From JAOUEA01 sp963810915 (GTDB lineage Bacteria; Actinomycetota; UBA4738; HRBIN12), in NCBI GenBank assembly GCA_963810915.1, contig CAWEPH010000006.1:186001-250000 (forward strand): a DNA stretch of 64,000 nucleotides. The letters are read 5' to 3'. Shown piece after piece: positions 43,680 through 52,487 of the stretch. How positions within the stretch are numbered: the first letter of the stretch is position 1; every line of letters starts with the position of its first letter. The position numbers and the translations under genes were made by a program. The notes under the pieces were generated by a model. That model worked only from the letters and a program-made list of their open reading frames with translations. It was not told the origin of the DNA and searched no databases.

Positions 43680-44831
43680 TCAGGAGGAGGCGGGAGCGGC
43701 CACCGCGCGGCTCGGCGCACGCTCGCGGTCGGGCCGGCTCGGCCCCCCGGGGAGCCGCACTTCGAAGATCGTTCCTCCGCCCGGACGATCGCGTAGCACC
43801 ACGCCGCCGCCGTGCATCTCGGCGAACTTCGCCACGAGCGAGAGGCCGATCCCGAGACCCGAGCCCGACGCGCGCGCGTCCGCTCCCTGACGGAAGGGCT
43901 CGAAGATGCTCGCGCGGATCGCCTCCGGCACGCCCGGACCCTCGTCCTCCACGGCGAGGACCGCACCGTCCGGCATGGGCCGTACACGGACGTGGATCGC
44001 CGTCCCTGCTGCGGTGTGCTTCGCGGCGTTGCGGAGCAGGTTCTCGAGGATCCGCTCGACCTTGGCCACGTCCACATCCGCCTCGAGCCGGTCCCCCTCG
44101 ATCCGCACGGGATGCTCATCGAGGTAGTCCGCTTCCGTGACGGTGCGCTGCACGACCCCCAGCAGATCGGCGGGTTCGCGCGTGAGCTCGAGGTGGCCGG
44201 TCCCGATGCGTTCGAGGTCGACGAGGTCGTTGAGCGTACGGTTCAGCTTGCGCGCGCTCTGCGCGATGGCGCTCAGCATGGCGTCCGACTCGTCGCGGCT
44301 GAGGTGCAGTTCGTCGCTGCGCTGGAGGGTCTGCGCGGAGCCGAGGATGGCGGTGAGGGGCCCCCGCAGGTCGTGGGAGATGGCCCGCAGGAGCGCGTCT
44401 TTGACCTCGTTCAGATCCTTCAACCCCACCGCCGTCCGGGCCTCGGCCTCGGTGGCGCGTTGCTGCTCCTCGAGGGCCGAGCGGAGCGAGGACAGGAGCC
44501 GAACCACCACGTACAAGACGGCGAAGCGCACCACCGTGTTCCAGAGCAGGATCGGACTGGTGGCGGCCAACAGGCCGGTGGCGACCTCGGCGCACGACCA
44601 CACCAGGGCGCAGGCCAATGCGACACAGACCCCCGCACGCCGGCCCGCCCACCACGTGGAGAGCAGGACCGGGATGAGGTAGAAGATCGACAGGCTCAGT
44701 CTCGGTCCCGTCAGGACGTCGACCACGCCGACCGCCAGCGCGAGCATGAGTGCGACGAGCGCCACCCACGCCCGCGACCGAACCTCCGGGATGCGCGAGG
44801 AACGGGGCGCGGGACTCGACGGCTCGTCCAT
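43680..44831 (-). CDS. Orphan membrane sensor histidine kinase
   Basis: 383 residues. Four N-terminal membrane helices (within ~20-115) of a KdpD/DUF4118-like layout, then HisKA with the phospho-acceptor His in AISHDLRGPLT, N box ENLLRNAAKHT, and G boxes VEDEGPGVPE and GSGLGIGLSLV. All ATP-binding boxes look intact. No response regulator gene is adjacent, so the partner is elsewhere. Signal unknown. Confidence 0.9.
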   Translation of the reverse strand: MDEPSSPAPRSSRIPEVRSRAWVALVALMLALAVGVVDVLTGPRLSLSIFYLIPVLLSTWWAGRRAGVCVALACALVWSCAEVATGLLAATSPILLWNTVVRFAVLYVVVRLLSSLRSALEEQQRATEAEARTAVGLKDLNEVKDALLRAISHDLRGPLTAILGSAQTLQRSDELHLSRDESDAMLSAIAQSARKLNRTLNDLVDLERIGTGHLELTREPADLLGVVQRTVTEADYLDEHPVRIEGDRLEADVDVAKVERILENLLRNAAKHTAAGTAIHVRVRPMPDGAVLAVEDEGPGVPEAIRASIFEPFRQGADARASGSGLGIGLSLVAKFAEMHGGGVVLRDRPGGGTIFEVRLPGGPSRPDRERAPSRAVAAPASS

Positions 44832-44906
44832 GAGAGGGTGGTCGACGCACCGACGGAGCGCCTTGAGCCAGCCGGATGCAGCGGCCGGGGAGCAGGACGA
44901 CCGAAC

Positions 44907-45773
44907 TCAGACGGCCAGCGCCGCGACGGCCCGATAGGCGGTCTCGGCCCGCGTCCTCCAGCCCTCCAGGTCGGGATCCGCGTACCGCTCGACGAGTCCG
45001 TCGCGCCGTGCGCGGCGATATGCCGAAGGCCGTTGCACGCGTTCCTCCGGGACGGCGCCGAGGTCGACGAGCCCGCGCTGATCCGCCGTCAGGTCACGGT
45101 ACTCGTCCAGGCTGATCCGGCCCGCCAGGAACTCCCCGAGCAGGCGGCGCCAGGGTGGCCGGCGCGCGCGCTCGTCGATCAGGGCGAAGGCCGTCGCCAC
45201 GGCGGCATCGGTTTGCGAGAACTCCACGAACGACGTGTCGAACCGTTCGTTGAGTCGGGCGATGACCGCCCCGAGATCGGTCGTGACGGAGTCGAAGCGC
45301 GCGAACGCCAGGCCGTCGGCCAGGGGGAGCATCCTCCGGTAGAACCCGGTGTACGTGCGCAACCACTGGCCGGCGGAGACGGTGGGTTCCCTGATCATGG
45401 CCGACAGGACCGTATCCTGAGGCGGTCTGATCGGAACGAGCCCAGGGATCCCTCGGCGTGTTGCCTGGATCAACTGGGCGGGCGAGTGAAGGTGGTGCGC
45501 GACACGGACATGCCCGTTCTGTGCAACCTGGAAGGCGACGAGGGCGTAGGTCACCGCGGAGCGGGTGAACCCGTCGATCACGAGTTGGGTGTCGGCGGCG
45601 ATCGCTCCTTGGGGATGCCGACGACGTGCGATCGGCAGGTAGAGGTCCGGATACCGCGTCACGACCCGCCGGACGGCGTGGCGCGCCGACCCGGTGAAGG
45701 TCGGCCCCGCCTCCTGAACGGTCAGATCGACCACGGCGTCGCTTCCTTCGGTCGTGACCTCCTCTTCCTGCAT
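44907..45773 (-). CDS. Sulfotransferase-like protein (degenerate)
   Basis: 288 residues. The pattern LVIDGFTRSAVTYALVAFQ, then GIPGLVPIRPPQDTVLSAM, and ARFDSVTTDLGAVIARLNER follows the order of PAPS-dependent sulfotransferases (5' binding loop, 3' RDPxDxxxS-like strand, later Asp-rich helix), but the classic binding-loop residues are altered, so activity is uncertain. The ATG with GGAGG at 4 nt is preferred. It is divergent from a flippase gene, with a palindrome between them, in a surface-polysaccharide context. Confidence 0.6.
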   Translation of the reverse strand: MQEEEVTTEGSDAVVDLTVQEAGPTFTGSARHAVRRVVTRYPDLYLPIARRRHPQGAIAADTQLVIDGFTRSAVTYALVAFQVAQNGHVRVAHHLHSPAQLIQATRRGIPGLVPIRPPQDTVLSAMIREPTVSAGQWLRTYTGFYRRMLPLADGLAFARFDSVTTDLGAVIARLNERFDTSFVEFSQTDAAVATAFALIDERARRPPWRRLLGEFLAGRISLDEYRDLTADQRGLVDLGAVPEERVQRPSAYRRARRDGLVERYADPDLEGWRTRAETAYRAVAALAV

Positions 45774-45835
45774 GCGCCCTCCAAGCACAGGTCCCGTCGG
45801 AGCGTAGCCATTCCTTCGACCGATGGAAACCCCGA

Positions 45836-45849
45836 AGGACCTAGGTCCT
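45836..45849. promoter_or_regulatory. Palindromic operator candidate between divergent genes
   Basis: Perfect 14-bp palindrome AGGACCTAGGTCCT, 63 bp from the start of the sulfotransferase-like gene and 29 bp from the flippase gene. The GGAC-N4-GTCC core has the spacing of DosR-type boxes, but the binding factor is unknown. Confidence 0.4.
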
Positions 45850-45877
45850 ATGCACGGCCGCCGCGCCCCGAGGCGCG

Positions 45878-47287
45878 GTGAGCGTGGCGCAGCAGCCCTT
45901 CTCGCTCGGTTCGATCCGCCGACGGCTCCTGTCCGGGTCAGCCTGGGTGCTCAGCACCAGGGTCCTCGGCTTGGCCCTCGGGTTCACGTTGACGGGGCTT
46001 GTCGCGCGGCTGCTCACGCCCGATGAGCTCGGAGCCTTCCTCCTCCTCAACACGATGGTGGTGATCGGCAGCACGCTCGCCGAGCTGGGGCTCGACCGCG
46101 CCGTCGTGCGGTTCACGGCGGAATCCATCGCCCTCGGACAACCGGGACGCGCGCGTGACTCCATCCGCATCGCCATCGGGTGGGCCGCGATCGGAGCCGC
46201 CGGTGTGGCCCTCGTCTTGGCGCTCGGGGTTGGCCAATGGTTCTTCGGGCGCGTCCTTGACGACCCGCTGGTGGCCTCGGTCGTACCTCTGGGCGCCGCC
46301 CTGCTGTTCGCGACGGCCATGCAGTACATGTGCGCCCAGTCGTTCCTCGGTCTCTCGCGATTCGCGCATTCGGCGGTGCTGCAGACGTTCGCGGCCGACC
46401 TCCTCACGGTCGTGGTGCTCGGGGGCGTGTACCTGTTCTCCCGCACCGCCTCGCTCTCGGAGACGGTGGCCCTCATCACCCTCGCGTGGGCCATCGTCCT
46501 GGCGATCACGGGCGTCCTGCTGCTACGGACCATGCGGCCTCTCCGTGGACCCGGCTCCGCGACCCGGCAGGAGTTGTTCCACGTGGCGCGCCCGCTGCTC
46601 GTGTCCAACCTCGGCATCTACCTGCTCGGCGCCGGCGTGGATCTGTGGGTGCTGGGGTTCTTCCGCCCGAACGACGTCGTCGCGCTCTACGGGGTGTCCT
46701 CGAAGCTGATCGTGCTCGTCGCCACGCCGACGATCATCTTCTCGGGGGTGATCCCCCCGCTCGTGGCAGAGCTCTACGCGCAGGGGAAGATGCGTCAGCT
46801 CGAGCGCACGCTGCGCGTCGGCGCCACCCTCGTCGGCGTGCCGGCCCTCCTCGTGCTGTTGGTGTTCGTCTTCTTCGGACCTTGGGTGATGACCACCGTG
46901 ACGGGGAAGGCGTTCTACGCGGCGGGGGCGACGTACCTGGTCATCAAGGCGGTCGGACGTTTGGTGGCGGTCTGGACGGGCACGTCGGGGATCGCGCTGA
47001 TGATGACCGGGCACCAGAAAGACATGATGTGGACCACGATGGCGGGCGCGACGCTGAGCGTGGGGGGCGGGCTCCTGGTCACCCCCCATTTCGGAGCGAC
47101 TGGGCTCGCCGTGGCGACGGCCACAGCGCAGGTCGTGCAGAACATGGCCCAGCTGCTCCTCGCCCACAAGCGGCTGGGCATCTGGACGTACGTCACGATG
47201 TCCCCGAGCACGATCCGCGAGATCGTGCGAGGACCGAAACGGCCGCCCAAGGCCGATCCGAAGGAGCCGGGAACCGGTGCCGAGTAG
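45878..47287 (+). CDS. Polysaccharide flippase (Wzx/MATE-like)
   Basis: 469 residues with about 14 hydrophobic helices and the typical family start (GSAWVLSTRVLGLALGFTLT, ARLLTPDELGAFLLLNTMVV). Moves lipid-linked oligosaccharides across the membrane. A sulfotransferase gene overlaps its 3' end by 11 nt, so the exported glycan may be sulfated. The GTG start lacks a strong ribosome site. Confidence 0.87.
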   Translation: MSVAQQPFSLGSIRRRLLSGSAWVLSTRVLGLALGFTLTGLVARLLTPDELGAFLLLNTMVVIGSTLAELGLDRAVVRFTAESIALGQPGRARDSIRIAIGWAAIGAAGVALVLALGVGQWFFGRVLDDPLVASVVPLGAALLFATAMQYMCAQSFLGLSRFAHSAVLQTFAADLLTVVVLGGVYLFSRTASLSETVALITLAWAIVLAITGVLLLRTMRPLRGPGSATRQELFHVARPLLVSNLGIYLLGAGVDLWVLGFFRPNDVVALYGVSSKLIVLVATPTIIFSGVIPPLVAELYAQGKMRQLERTLRVGATLVGVPALLVLLVFVFFGPWVMTTVTGKAFYAAGATYLVIKAVGRLVAVWTGTSGIALMMTGHQKDMMWTTMAGATLSVGGGLLVTPHFGATGLAVATATAQVVQNMAQLLLAHKRLGIWTYVTMSPSTIREIVRGPKRPPKADPKEPGTGAE

Positions 47288-48293
47288 CGACGACCGATCC
47301 GCCGGCACGCCGCTGTTGGCGATCGCTGGGACAGGACAGAACGGCGCCACGTTGCTCTGCCGGATGCTCGGCGAGGTGCCCGGGTTCGTCGCGGTGGGCG
47401 AGATCGGCCGGATCTGGGAGAAGGGCCTCGGCGAGGACGTCGAATGCAGCTGCGGCGAGCGGTTCTCCGCATGTCCCTTCTGGGGCGCGGTCGGCGACCG
47501 CGCGTTCGGGGGATGGGATCGGCTCGATCCCGTGGAGTGCCATCGCCTGGCCGCGAGCATCACGTTGGGCCGCAGCCGATTCCCCCATCCCTTCGCCCTG
47601 CCGCTGCTGCTGATGCCGCGACTGGCCCCCCGGTTCCGCCGCGACGTGAACGCCTATGCGGCACTCCTGGACCGTCTGTATGAAGGGGTGCGTGAGGTCT
47701 CGGGCGAGGACGTCGTCGTGGACTCCATGAAGATCCCGGCCCACATCTACCTCTTGGCGACCCAGGATCGGTTCGGCGCCCGGTTCGTGCAGCTGGTCCG
47801 CGATCCCCGCGGGGTGGCCTTCTCCAACACGAAGGAGGTTCCCCGTCAGGGGTCCCGCGCGGACAAACCGATGCGCACCACGCGCACCCCCCGCAAGACC
47901 GCCACGAAATGGCTCTGGTTCAATCTGTCCTTCGAGGCCCTGAGGGCGCTGCGACATCCCTTCGTGCGATTGCGTTACGAGTCGTTCGTGCGCGATCCCG
48001 AGGCAGCCCTGCGTGTGTGCGCCGCGCAGGCGGGACGGACCCTCACGGATCACGACCTCGCGTTCCTCCTGGGCCGCACGGCCCGGCTGCCCGCCGGCCA
48101 TCTCGTGGCCGGCAACCGCATGCGCCATCAGCGCGGAGAGATCGAGCTGCGGATCGACGAGGCCTGGCGTGCGGGGCTCCCCGTACCCGACCAGCGCACC
48201 GTGGAACGCGTCACGCTGCCGCTCCTGCGCCGGTACGGATACACACCGGGTCGTGCTCCGGCCATCCCGGTCGGCGACACCGACGGCCTATAG
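47277..48293 (+). CDS. Sulfotransferase family protein
   Basis: 338 residues. N-terminal binding loop LLAIAGTGQNGATLLCRMLG, a Cys cluster (CSCGERFSACPFW), the central VDSMKIPAHIY, and a 3'-phosphate strand VQLVRDPRGVAFS with RYESFVRDPE downstream: the usual PAPS-dependent sulfotransferase order. The GTG start overlaps the flippase gene. Likely acceptor is a carbohydrate; not provable here. Confidence 0.83.
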   Translation: MPSSDDRSAGTPLLAIAGTGQNGATLLCRMLGEVPGFVAVGEIGRIWEKGLGEDVECSCGERFSACPFWGAVGDRAFGGWDRLDPVECHRLAASITLGRSRFPHPFALPLLLMPRLAPRFRRDVNAYAALLDRLYEGVREVSGEDVVVDSMKIPAHIYLLATQDRFGARFVQLVRDPRGVAFSNTKEVPRQGSRADKPMRTTRTPRKTATKWLWFNLSFEALRALRHPFVRLRYESFVRDPEAALRVCAAQAGRTLTDHDLAFLLGRTARLPAGHLVAGNRMRHQRGEIELRIDEAWRAGLPVPDQRTVERVTLPLLRRYGYTPGRAPAIPVGDTDGL

Positions 48294-49160
48294 CGGCAGC
48301 GGCGTAGCCGTGGCGGCGTTGTTCGGAGGCGTGCCCGCGAGCCCGTACTCCTGCCACATCCCGGCGCAGAACGAGTAGTGGTCGTACCGATGGCCGTCCT
48401 TGGTGCCACCCGCGATCCCGGGGCCGATCGCCGCCGCATAGAGCAGCTGGTTGGTGCTGTTCGTGCTCTCGTCGAACGTCACGAAGACCGTCACCGACGG
48501 ATCTGCGGCGGTGATCACGCCGACGACGTGAGCCACCCACGAGTCGGCGAGGTTGACCCTGCTCGACCCGTGGTTGGTGCCGAAGTACGCCGGGCAGTCA
48601 CCGCCCGAGGGGAAGGTGTGCGCGTTCCCGCAGTTGTTCGGCACGATGTAGCTGAACGACGGCAGCGATTGCAGCTGGGCGTCCGACGTCAGCGGTCGGT
48701 CGTTCGCCTTGCAGGACGAGTTCGCCCGGTACGCGTAGGCGGGGTCGTGCCCGTGATCGTAGAGGGGATCGCTGGAGCCCGGGACCACGTTCGGCTTCGG
48801 ATTCACCCCGCAGTTCGCACCCATCGATTCCTCGAGGTTGACCCAGCTGACGCCCTCGGCGTCGAACTGGTGGAACAGGTTGTTCGAGATCGGCTTGGTG
48901 ATCGTCTGCTGGCCCGCAACCATCGCCTTGTAGTCGTGTGGCGACCCCGAGAAGCCGTGGTAGTCGGTGAACTCCCTGCCCTGGGCGATCATCGCGTTCA
49001 TGAAGGGCGCCGCGCTCTTGCCGACGACGTCGCTGCGCTTGGTGTTCTCCAGGACGATCACCGCGATCTTGGGGAGCGGCGACGTGAGCGCCTGCGCCTG
49101 CATCGGGAGTAGGCCGATCGCCAACGCGATCGCACCCAGCAGCGTTCCGAACCTCCGCAT
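48288..49160 (-). CDS. Exported phosphoesterase (alkaline phosphatase-like fold)
   Basis: 290 residues with a cleavable-looking signal (about 1-24, ending QAQA). KIAVIVLENTKRSDVVG at the start of the mature part and VTVFVTFDES near the C terminus are the metal-binding ends of the phosphoesterase/phospholipase C-type family; ADSWVAHVVGVI is also typical. Several Cys pairs suggest disulfides. GGAGGG precedes the ATG. Converges with and overlaps the sulfotransferase stop by 6 nt. Confidence 0.83.
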   Translation of the reverse strand: MRRFGTLLGAIALAIGLLPMQAQALTSPLPKIAVIVLENTKRSDVVGKSAAPFMNAMIAQGREFTDYHGFSGSPHDYKAMVAGQQTITKPISNNLFHQFDAEGVSWVNLEESMGANCGVNPKPNVVPGSSDPLYDHGHDPAYAYRANSSCKANDRPLTSDAQLQSLPSFSYIVPNNCGNAHTFPSGGDCPAYFGTNHGSSRVNLADSWVAHVVGVITAADPSVTVFVTFDESTNSTNQLLYAAAIGPGIAGGTKDGHRYDHYSFCAGMWQEYGLAGTPPNNAATATPLPL

Positions 49161-49181
49161 CGTCCCTCCAGGGTCCTCCGA

Positions 49182-49207
49182 CCGACTTACGTCGGATGTT
49201 CACCCTA
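49182..49207 (-). promoter_or_regulatory. -10 box and 5'-terminal hairpin of the phosphoesterase gene
   Basis: TAGGGT (49202-49207), six bases, then CCGAC-GTAA-GTCGG (49182-49195) exactly where +1 is expected. As at the zinc-finger microprotein gene, the mRNA would start with a stem-loop. Confidence 0.4.
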
Positions 49208-49267
49208 CAGCTTCGCCACGGAGCAACACCAGCCCGGCGGAGGACCCGTCGGCAGGTCGGACGCGGG

Positions 49268-49510
49268 TCAGGACGCGGTTGGGCCGCCTCGAGGCTCGCC
49301 CTCGATGTTCGAGCCCCAAGCGAGCACGCGACCCATCAGGCCGGGCGACCAGAGCCGGGCCGGGTGTCGCAGACTCTGGATGAACGCGAACGCGAGGAAC
49401 GTCAGTGCACCCGCGGCGAACCACCGCGCGAGAACGGTGAACCTGCGGCGGAGGGCGACCTGGGGTCCGCCGTGGTCGCGAAGCACGCTGGGGCCCTCGG
49501 ATCCCTGCAT
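49268..49510 (-). CDS. Small single-pass membrane protein
   Basis: 80 residues: basic N-terminal half, one hydrophobic helix (about 28-46, FAAGALTFLAFAFIQSL), Gly/Pro-rich tail. Unrecognised. The TAGTGT box six nt before its ATG matches the leaderless pattern of neighbouring genes, which supports it being real. Confidence 0.5.
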   Translation of the reverse strand: MQGSEGPSVLRDHGGPQVALRRRFTVLARWFAAGALTFLAFAFIQSLRHPARLWSPGLMGRVLAWGSNIEGEPRGGPTAS

Positions 49511-49516
49511 GGCGGC

Positions 49517-49522
49517 ACACTA
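49517..49522 (-). promoter_or_regulatory. -10 box TAGTGT of leaderless small membrane protein
   Basis: TAGTGT, six bases, ATG. Confidence 0.4.
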
Positions 49523-49584
49523 GCCAGACCCGGGAGCGTCGTCACGCGCGCAACGACAACGTCACAACCACCCGTCGACGGCCG

Positions 49585-51528
49585 TCAGTGACCGGCGTCC
49601 ATCCGCGGGGCGATCGCGTCGACGATCAGACGGACGACGAGGTCCTCCCCCGCGCCCTCGTAGTGCGTGCCGTCCGGGCGGGCTGGGCGCCCGTCGATCA
49701 GATCGTCGCAGGGAGAGGCGTCGTCGTGACAAACAGCGTCCGTCACGCTGAGGAACGCGGCGCGGTCCGGGTGCCGTCGGGCGTACCCCCGCAGGATGGC
49801 GTCCCACCGCGCGGTGATGTCGTCGTAGTGGTCGATCTGGAAGCGGTCCCAGTCCTGGCAACGTTCATCCGTGCATCGCGTCCACATGCCGACGCCCGGG
49901 GGCTCGGTGGCCACGAGGACCACGGTGGCCCCGCCCGCGCCGAGGCGTCGCACGGTCGCGTCCAAGCCTGCCCGGCGCAGCGCCCAGAATCTCGGGGTGC
50001 CTGAACGGACGAGCTCCCCGTCGGCGGTGAAGAAGTCGGAGAGCGACCAGCGATCCCACCACACCACGACGTCGGGATGATCCTCGGCGATGAGCCGGTC
50101 CTGGGTCGGGATCGTCACTGCGGCGCAACCCGCGGCCTCGTGCACCGCCTCACCGTTGGCCTTGGCGCTCGTCTCCCCCGTGACGGGGCAGCCACCCTGT
50201 GCGGCGGAGACCACGCGCCATCCCCTCGGCGAGGTCGCGCGCTCGAACGCCGACTCCAGATGCAGCGGCACCGAATCGCCCGTCAGCATGAGCACGGGGG
50301 TATCCGCGGAAGGTGGCGGCACGCGGGTCGCAGCCACCGACGCGCACGCCACGAGCAAGAGGACCGTCGGAACGGCCGCCAGGACGAGACCGGGACGCCG
50401 CGCCTGCCAGTGGTGGCTCCTGAGCACGCCCAGCGGCCGGCCCGTGCGGATCGGGCGCTCCACCACGTAGTAGGAGCCCGCGGAGATCGCGACGGTAAGC
50501 ACCGCGGCGGCGATCCCCAAGGCGATCGCGCGCGGCCCCGCGGCCGTCCGCACCCCGAGCCACACGATCAGCGGCCAGTGCCAGAGGTAGATGCCGTAGG
50601 AGATCAGGCCGATCCACGCCACCGGCCTGGCCGACAGGCCGGCTCCTGCCGCGCCGCCGCGACCCACCCACAGGGGGGCGACGATCATGAGCGTGGCCAT
50701 CGAGAAGGCCACGGCCCCACCGTCGAAGTAGTAGGCGTGGCCCGGGCGGATCACGACCAGGTCCGCCAGCACCACGAGCACGCCGATCCACAGGATCGAG
50801 CGGCCATATCGCTTCAGCCACGAACGGGACCCGGGTGTGGCCACCCACACCGCCCCGAGGGCCCCCACCAACGGCTCGAAGATGCGCGCGTCGGTCCCCA
50901 TGTACGCACGCTCCACCCCACCGGCGCCGAAGAGCCACGCCATCGTGACGGCGGACGCGATCACACCCAACGCCGCGAGCACCGTCACGGACGCACGCGC
51001 GCGGTGGAACGCGGCCATGGCGCCCGCCAGCATCAGCGGCCACAGCAGGTAGAACTGCTCCTCGATGGCCAGAGACCACGTGTGTTGGAGCGGGCTCTCG
51101 ACGCCGGTGTTCACGAAGTAGCTGCTGGTCGCGATGAACCGCCAGTTGGCGAGGTAGGCGGTGGCCGCCAACAGGTCCCTGCGGATCGAGGCACGCTCGG
51201 AGTACGTGGCCGTGAGCCAGGTCACGAGTGCAACCACTAGCAGGAGCAGCGCTAAGGCCGGCAACAGCCGCCGCACACGTCGAGACCAGAAGTCGGCCAA
51301 GGCGATCCGCCCCGTCCGCTCCATCTCGGCGATCAACAGCGATGTGATCAAGAACCCCGAGAGCACGAAGAAGACGTCCACACCGAGGTATCCGGCGGCG
51401 AACCCGGGGACCCGGAGGTGGAAGAGGACCACCAGCACGACGGCGACGGCACGCATGCCGTCGAGCGCGCGGACGTGCCCCTTCGCGCCCGGTTCACCGC
51501 GCGGGAGGCTGGATGAGGCGTCGCGCAT
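49585..51528 (-). CDS. OafA/YrhL-type membrane acyltransferase with SGNH domain
   Basis: 647 residues. Acyltransferase-3 membrane domain (about 18-360; VRALDGMRAVAVVLVVLFHL, FFVLSGFLITSLL, HTWSLAIEEQFYLLWP) fused to a C-terminal SGNH hydrolase-like domain (LMLTGDSVPLHLESAF). Such proteins O-acetylate or O-acylate surface polysaccharides or peptidoglycan. Fits with the flippase and sulfotransferases nearby. Confidence 0.9.
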   Translation of the reverse strand: MRDASSSLPRGEPGAKGHVRALDGMRAVAVVLVVLFHLRVPGFAAGYLGVDVFFVLSGFLITSLLIAEMERTGRIALADFWSRRVRRLLPALALLLLVVALVTWLTATYSERASIRRDLLAATAYLANWRFIATSSYFVNTGVESPLQHTWSLAIEEQFYLLWPLMLAGAMAAFHRARASVTVLAALGVIASAVTMAWLFGAGGVERAYMGTDARIFEPLVGALGAVWVATPGSRSWLKRYGRSILWIGVLVVLADLVVIRPGHAYYFDGGAVAFSMATLMIVAPLWVGRGGAAGAGLSARPVAWIGLISYGIYLWHWPLIVWLGVRTAAGPRAIALGIAAAVLTVAISAGSYYVVERPIRTGRPLGVLRSHHWQARRPGLVLAAVPTVLLLVACASVAATRVPPPSADTPVLMLTGDSVPLHLESAFERATSPRGWRVVSAAQGGCPVTGETSAKANGEAVHEAAGCAAVTIPTQDRLIAEDHPDVVVWWDRWSLSDFFTADGELVRSGTPRFWALRRAGLDATVRRLGAGGATVVLVATEPPGVGMWTRCTDERCQDWDRFQIDHYDDITARWDAILRGYARRHPDRAAFLSVTDAVCHDDASPCDDLIDGRPARPDGTHYEGAGEDLVVRLIVDAIAPRMDAGH

Positions 51529-51710
51529 GTCCGTCAGCCGAGCACCTCGGAAGGAGCCGCGAGGAGGGTGATCCGCGCGCCGACGTTCTCGGCGATGCCT
51601 CCCACCCCCCGCATCGGTCCATCATCGCCCGCGGCAGGTGCGACGGCAAACGAGGGCTGCGAGTCGGCCGAGAACCTGCGAGTGCCCCATGGCCGACGGA
51701 AGAGACGGTG

Positions 51711-52445
51711 GTGCTAGCTTCTCCGAGCGTGGGCAGAGGGTCGATCGATCCCGCAGGACGCGTTCGTCGCGTCGACTTCGGCTCCTTCGTGCGCCCGCCG
51801 GAGGAAACGGGAACCGGTCGGGCACGGGCCGAGTCGATCCTGGGCTACGCGGTCTCTCGCCCGGAGGGCGGGTTCCTCCTCTTCGACACGGGCATGGGGT
51901 CGGACCCAGACATCGATCGACACTACCGACCCACCCGCCGCCCGCTGGCCGAGGCGCTGGGGGGAGTGGGCGTGAGCATCGACGACGTGCGGCTGGTCGT
52001 GAACTGCCATCTGCACATGGACCATTGCGGCGGGAACCCGGAGCTGGCGGGCCGTCCCGTGTTCGTGCAGAGGGCGGAGCTCGACACGGCGCGGGTCACG
52101 CCGGACTACACCCTGCCCGAGCTCATCGACTTCCCCGGCGCGACCTACGAGCTGATCGACGGCGAGGCGGGGATCGACCCGGGCATCCTCGTGATCCCAA
52201 CGCCCGGACACACCTCCGGGCACCAAACGCTCCTGGTCCGCTGCGACGATGGGAAGGTCGTGCTCGCGGGCCAATCCCACGAGACGGCCTCGGCGTTCTC
52301 CGCCGACGCGCTCGCTCTGCGGGCGCGGGATGAAGGCGCAGACGATGGCTTGCCCACCTCACCTGCCTGGATGGAGCGGATCCTCGAGTTGGATCCGGCT
52401 CAGGTGCTGTTCGCCCACGATCGATCAGTCTGGACCCCTTCCTGA
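51711..52445 (+). CDS. Metallo-beta-lactamase-fold hydrolase (AHL-lactonase-like)
   Basis: 244 residues with the zinc motif CHLHMDHCGG (HxHxDH) and later IPTPGHTSGHQTLL, as in N-acyl homoserine lactonases and related MBL enzymes. True lactonase activity is not shown by sequence alone. GTG starts at 51708 and 51711 are both possible after GGAAGAG; the open frame further upstream has no family similarity. Confidence 0.8.
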   Translation: MLASPSVGRGSIDPAGRVRRVDFGSFVRPPEETGTGRARAESILGYAVSRPEGGFLLFDTGMGSDPDIDRHYRPTRRPLAEALGGVGVSIDDVRLVVNCHLHMDHCGGNPELAGRPVFVQRAELDTARVTPDYTLPELIDFPGATYELIDGEAGIDPGILVIPTPGHTSGHQTLLVRCDDGKVVLAGQSHETASAFSADALALRARDEGADDGLPTSPAWMERILELDPAQVLFAHDRSVWTPS

Positions 52446-52474
52446 GCTCGACCAGGGTTGAGGACCTCGACGCC

Positions 52475-52480
52475 TAGTCT
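52475..52480 (+). promoter_or_regulatory. -10 box TAGTCT of leaderless GNAT gene
   Basis: TAGTCT, seven bases, ATG. Confidence 0.45.
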
Positions 52481-52487
52481 CTTCCGT

